Positions 62,092 to 64,000 of a stretch of DNA of 64,000 nucleotides are shown here, piece by piece. The notes below the pieces were generated by a model. The model had not been told where the DNA came from and ran no database searches. It saw only the letters and a list, made by a program, of their open reading frames with translations. The position numbers and the translations under genes were made by a program. The stretch lies in contig NC_031479.1 in assembly GCF_000006565.2 (NCBI RefSeq), forward strand, positions 62,001 through 126,000, written 5' to 3'. This stretch comes from Toxoplasma gondii ME49. Its lineage: Eukaryota; Apicomplexa; Conoidasida; Eucoccidiorida; Sarcocystidae. Numbering within the stretch: the stretch's first letter is position 1; each line of letters opens with the position of its first letter.

Positions 62092-64000
62092 ATGGAGACG
62101 CCGTCGACAGCGGATTCTCTGTCTCGTATGGACTGCTCTGTACCGGGCATCTCTTCTTCAGCTTCTTCTCGTTCGAACTCACCACGCACCCGTGGGTCTG
62201 TTTCTTCTCTGGTTTCGGTGTGTGATTCGTCCTCTGGTTTCTCATCAACCGGATCTCAGGCGCCTGCCCCTTCGCCAGACGCCGCGGCTCCCGCGGCTGC
62301 CTGTCCCACGTGTTTTTCTGAGGAACTCAACTTGAGTGACCCTTGTGCATCCTCATCCCGAGAATCTGTTTCCACGAAGTGTAGGACGGGGCTGACTCTC
62401 ACGGGGGCAACTGGTTCCCTGGCATCGGCAGAAACCACCAGCTCTCCCCGAGTGGAGAAGACTGCGGTACATGCAGTGGACGCCTTTAGAAGCGCTGAAG
62501 GCCTTACCTCGCCAACACTTGTTTCCGCGAGTTCGCCGCCGTCTCCGGTCGTCGGTTCTGGTTCTTCCTCCCGGCCTCAGCGAAACCGCAGAGCCCCGCG
62601 AAAGTTCGAGGTCGAGGACGCGAGCAGCGACGCGTCCTTGAGGAAGGCACTAGAGAAATCTCGATTGGTAGGTCTGTGTGGCACTAGGAAAGGATTCAAG
62701 TAACTTTACCGTACACGGCGGATCACCTGAAAGGACAGAGATAACAGAAATAGTATTGAAGAAAACAAGGGTTTTACATCGTGTTGGGCACCTGCGGCGT
62801 TGTCCGTAGGCGGGAAAAAAGTAAACGATCGGGGTGAGAAGCTTCGCACTAGAAATTGACACTGCGCCAATGCAAAGAAGAAAGTAGCCGAGAAAACACA
62901 CTTTCCACTTTCTGGTTTGAAAGTCGAATCTAGGCACCCGACTAGGCGTTGTCTAGCGAAAAAAGATGTGTACACGTTGCATGTCATGAAAAGCAGCTGT
63001 CTTCGGTGTGACACACTAAATGCGAACATCCTTGTTGAAACCCGCAAGAAAGCCTTGTCATGAGCGAGACGGTGTGCTGCCTCGAGCTCACCGCGGTGGT
63101 GCCGACAGGAGCGACCCTTCAGATTTTCTTTTTCCTAGAGCCCCCCTCACGGCGTCGTCATCCGTCACTCCTCCGTTCGTGTTCGATCCCTTTTTGCTGT
63201 ATTGGTCGTTCAGGATGTGAAGCATGCATTCGCTCTGGCTTTTTCTCCCCCTTCTGCTTAGCTTGTCTCTCAGTGTCCTATCTGCATGTGTCTGTGTGTC
63301 TGCCTATCTGTCTATGTGGGTATGCATGTATATATGTATGTTTCAACATCTATTAACCTAGCTGTGTCTCTGTCTGTATATCTATACGTATTCAAGGGAC
63401 TGCGCTTCTCTGTTCACGTGTATGTTTTCTTTGTAGGAGCGGCGTCGCGTGCAGCTGGACAGTGCGTCGCTGCCGCCGGTTCCTGAGATTAAGTTGGAGT
63501 CCATGGAGGACTTTCTGGTCAATCCGATCGCTTTGTTTGAGAAACTGGAGCACTACGGCCGCGAGTTTGGCGCGGTGAAAATCATCCCGCCGGACAACTG
63601 GCAGCCGCCCTTCAGTCTCAACGGCCTCTTGACGGATGAGCTCGAGTTCCACGTTCGCGTTCAAGATGTCCACACTTTGATGCAGGGCCAGGTAGGAGCG
63701 GGACTGCAACGAAGCAAACAACGATATGCTTTAACGCGAGTCACCTGAAAAACCGAGCCTACGCAGATCAACATGTGCGATTACGGGTACACGCTCCTCC
63801 AGACATTTATCCACGGTACACTTATCTGCCACAGGTCTCATGCCTCTACCGTCACGATACAGCCGCCGGTTACGTCTTACTGCCCTGGACGGGGATTACT
63901 TACTTATTTGGTTTCTTTAAGATTCCTTGTGTGCATGGACACTCGCGTTTCGCTTTGCCGGCTGCGGCGCGAGGTTCGTAGACGAGCGACGACGCCATGA
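62092..64000 (+). CDS. JmjN-domain protein, 5' part only (putative histone demethylase or chromatin regulator)
   Basis: Exon 1 (62,092-62,667, 192 residues) starts at an ATG in a good context (CCAAGATGG). It encodes a Ser/Thr/Pro/Ala-rich disordered region ending in a basic, charged segment (RPQRNRRAPRKFEVEDASSD, then RKALEKSRL). It splices in phase 0 to exon 2 (63,437-63,691, 85 residues). Exon 2 contains the JmjN signature: PEIKLESMEDFLVNPIALFE, then EFGAVKIIPPDNWQPPFSLN. This is the arrangement seen at the start of KDM5/JARID- and KDM4-type proteins (FxDP...I...AE..G..KI.PP..W.PPF). A likely third exon begins at 63,767 (INMCDYGYTLLQ), in phase after a 75-base intron, but its end is unclear. 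The JmjC catalytic domain, ARID or PHD fingers would lie beyond the window, so demethylase activity is inference. Nuclear location is expected. Confidence 0.85.
63230..63400 (+). repeat. T/G-rich simple sequence in a JmjN-gene intron
   Basis: Irregular repeats of CTGTCT, TGTGTC and TATGTATG units fill the 3' half of the intron 62,668-63,436. Confidence 0.7.

Overview
The window is nuclear DNA of a coccidian apicomplexan, most likely Toxoplasma gondii or a very close relative such as Hammondia. Three things point there. Genes are split by many introns with GTAAG/GTGAG donors and pyrimidine-CAG acceptors. One gene is a giant fused shikimate-pathway AROM polypeptide full of low-complexity insertions. 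A four-exon gene reads through as the 247-residue purine nucleoside phosphorylase that I remember for T. gondii. There is no bacterial gene organisation.

Bases 1 to about 24,500 hold no gene I can support. They are packed repeat DNA with an A+C-rich plus strand. From left to right there is a degenerate composite repeat (X1), a five-copy tandem array with a 1.4-1.65 kb period (about 2,040-8,660), a 1.95-kb block D1 followed by X2, about 9 kb of older degenerate repeats, and then a second, almost identical copy of the block (D2) followed by X3. This looks like subtelomeric or internal heterochromatic satellite DNA. It carries no telomeric array.

Bases 24,500-31,400 are a transition zone with ordinary base composition. 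The one likely gene there is a small minus-strand gene whose first exon encodes a signal peptide (about 26.3-26.6 kb).

Bases 31,500-50,985 carry the pentafunctional AROM gene on the plus strand. At least 20 exons are needed and I could place most boundaries with matching phase. The order is 3-dehydroquinate synthase, EPSP synthase, shikimate kinase, type I dehydroquinase, shikimate dehydrogenase, so one protein covers five consecutive steps from DAHP to EPSP. PNP follows at 51,988-54,010; it acts in purine salvage and has no evident link to AROM.

Bases 54-64 kb hold a plus-strand gene of unknown function (from 56,928), long intergenic stretches, and at the right edge the first exons of a JmjN-domain (putative histone demethylase or chromatin) protein that runs out of the window. 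All confidently placed genes after 31 kb are on the plus strand.
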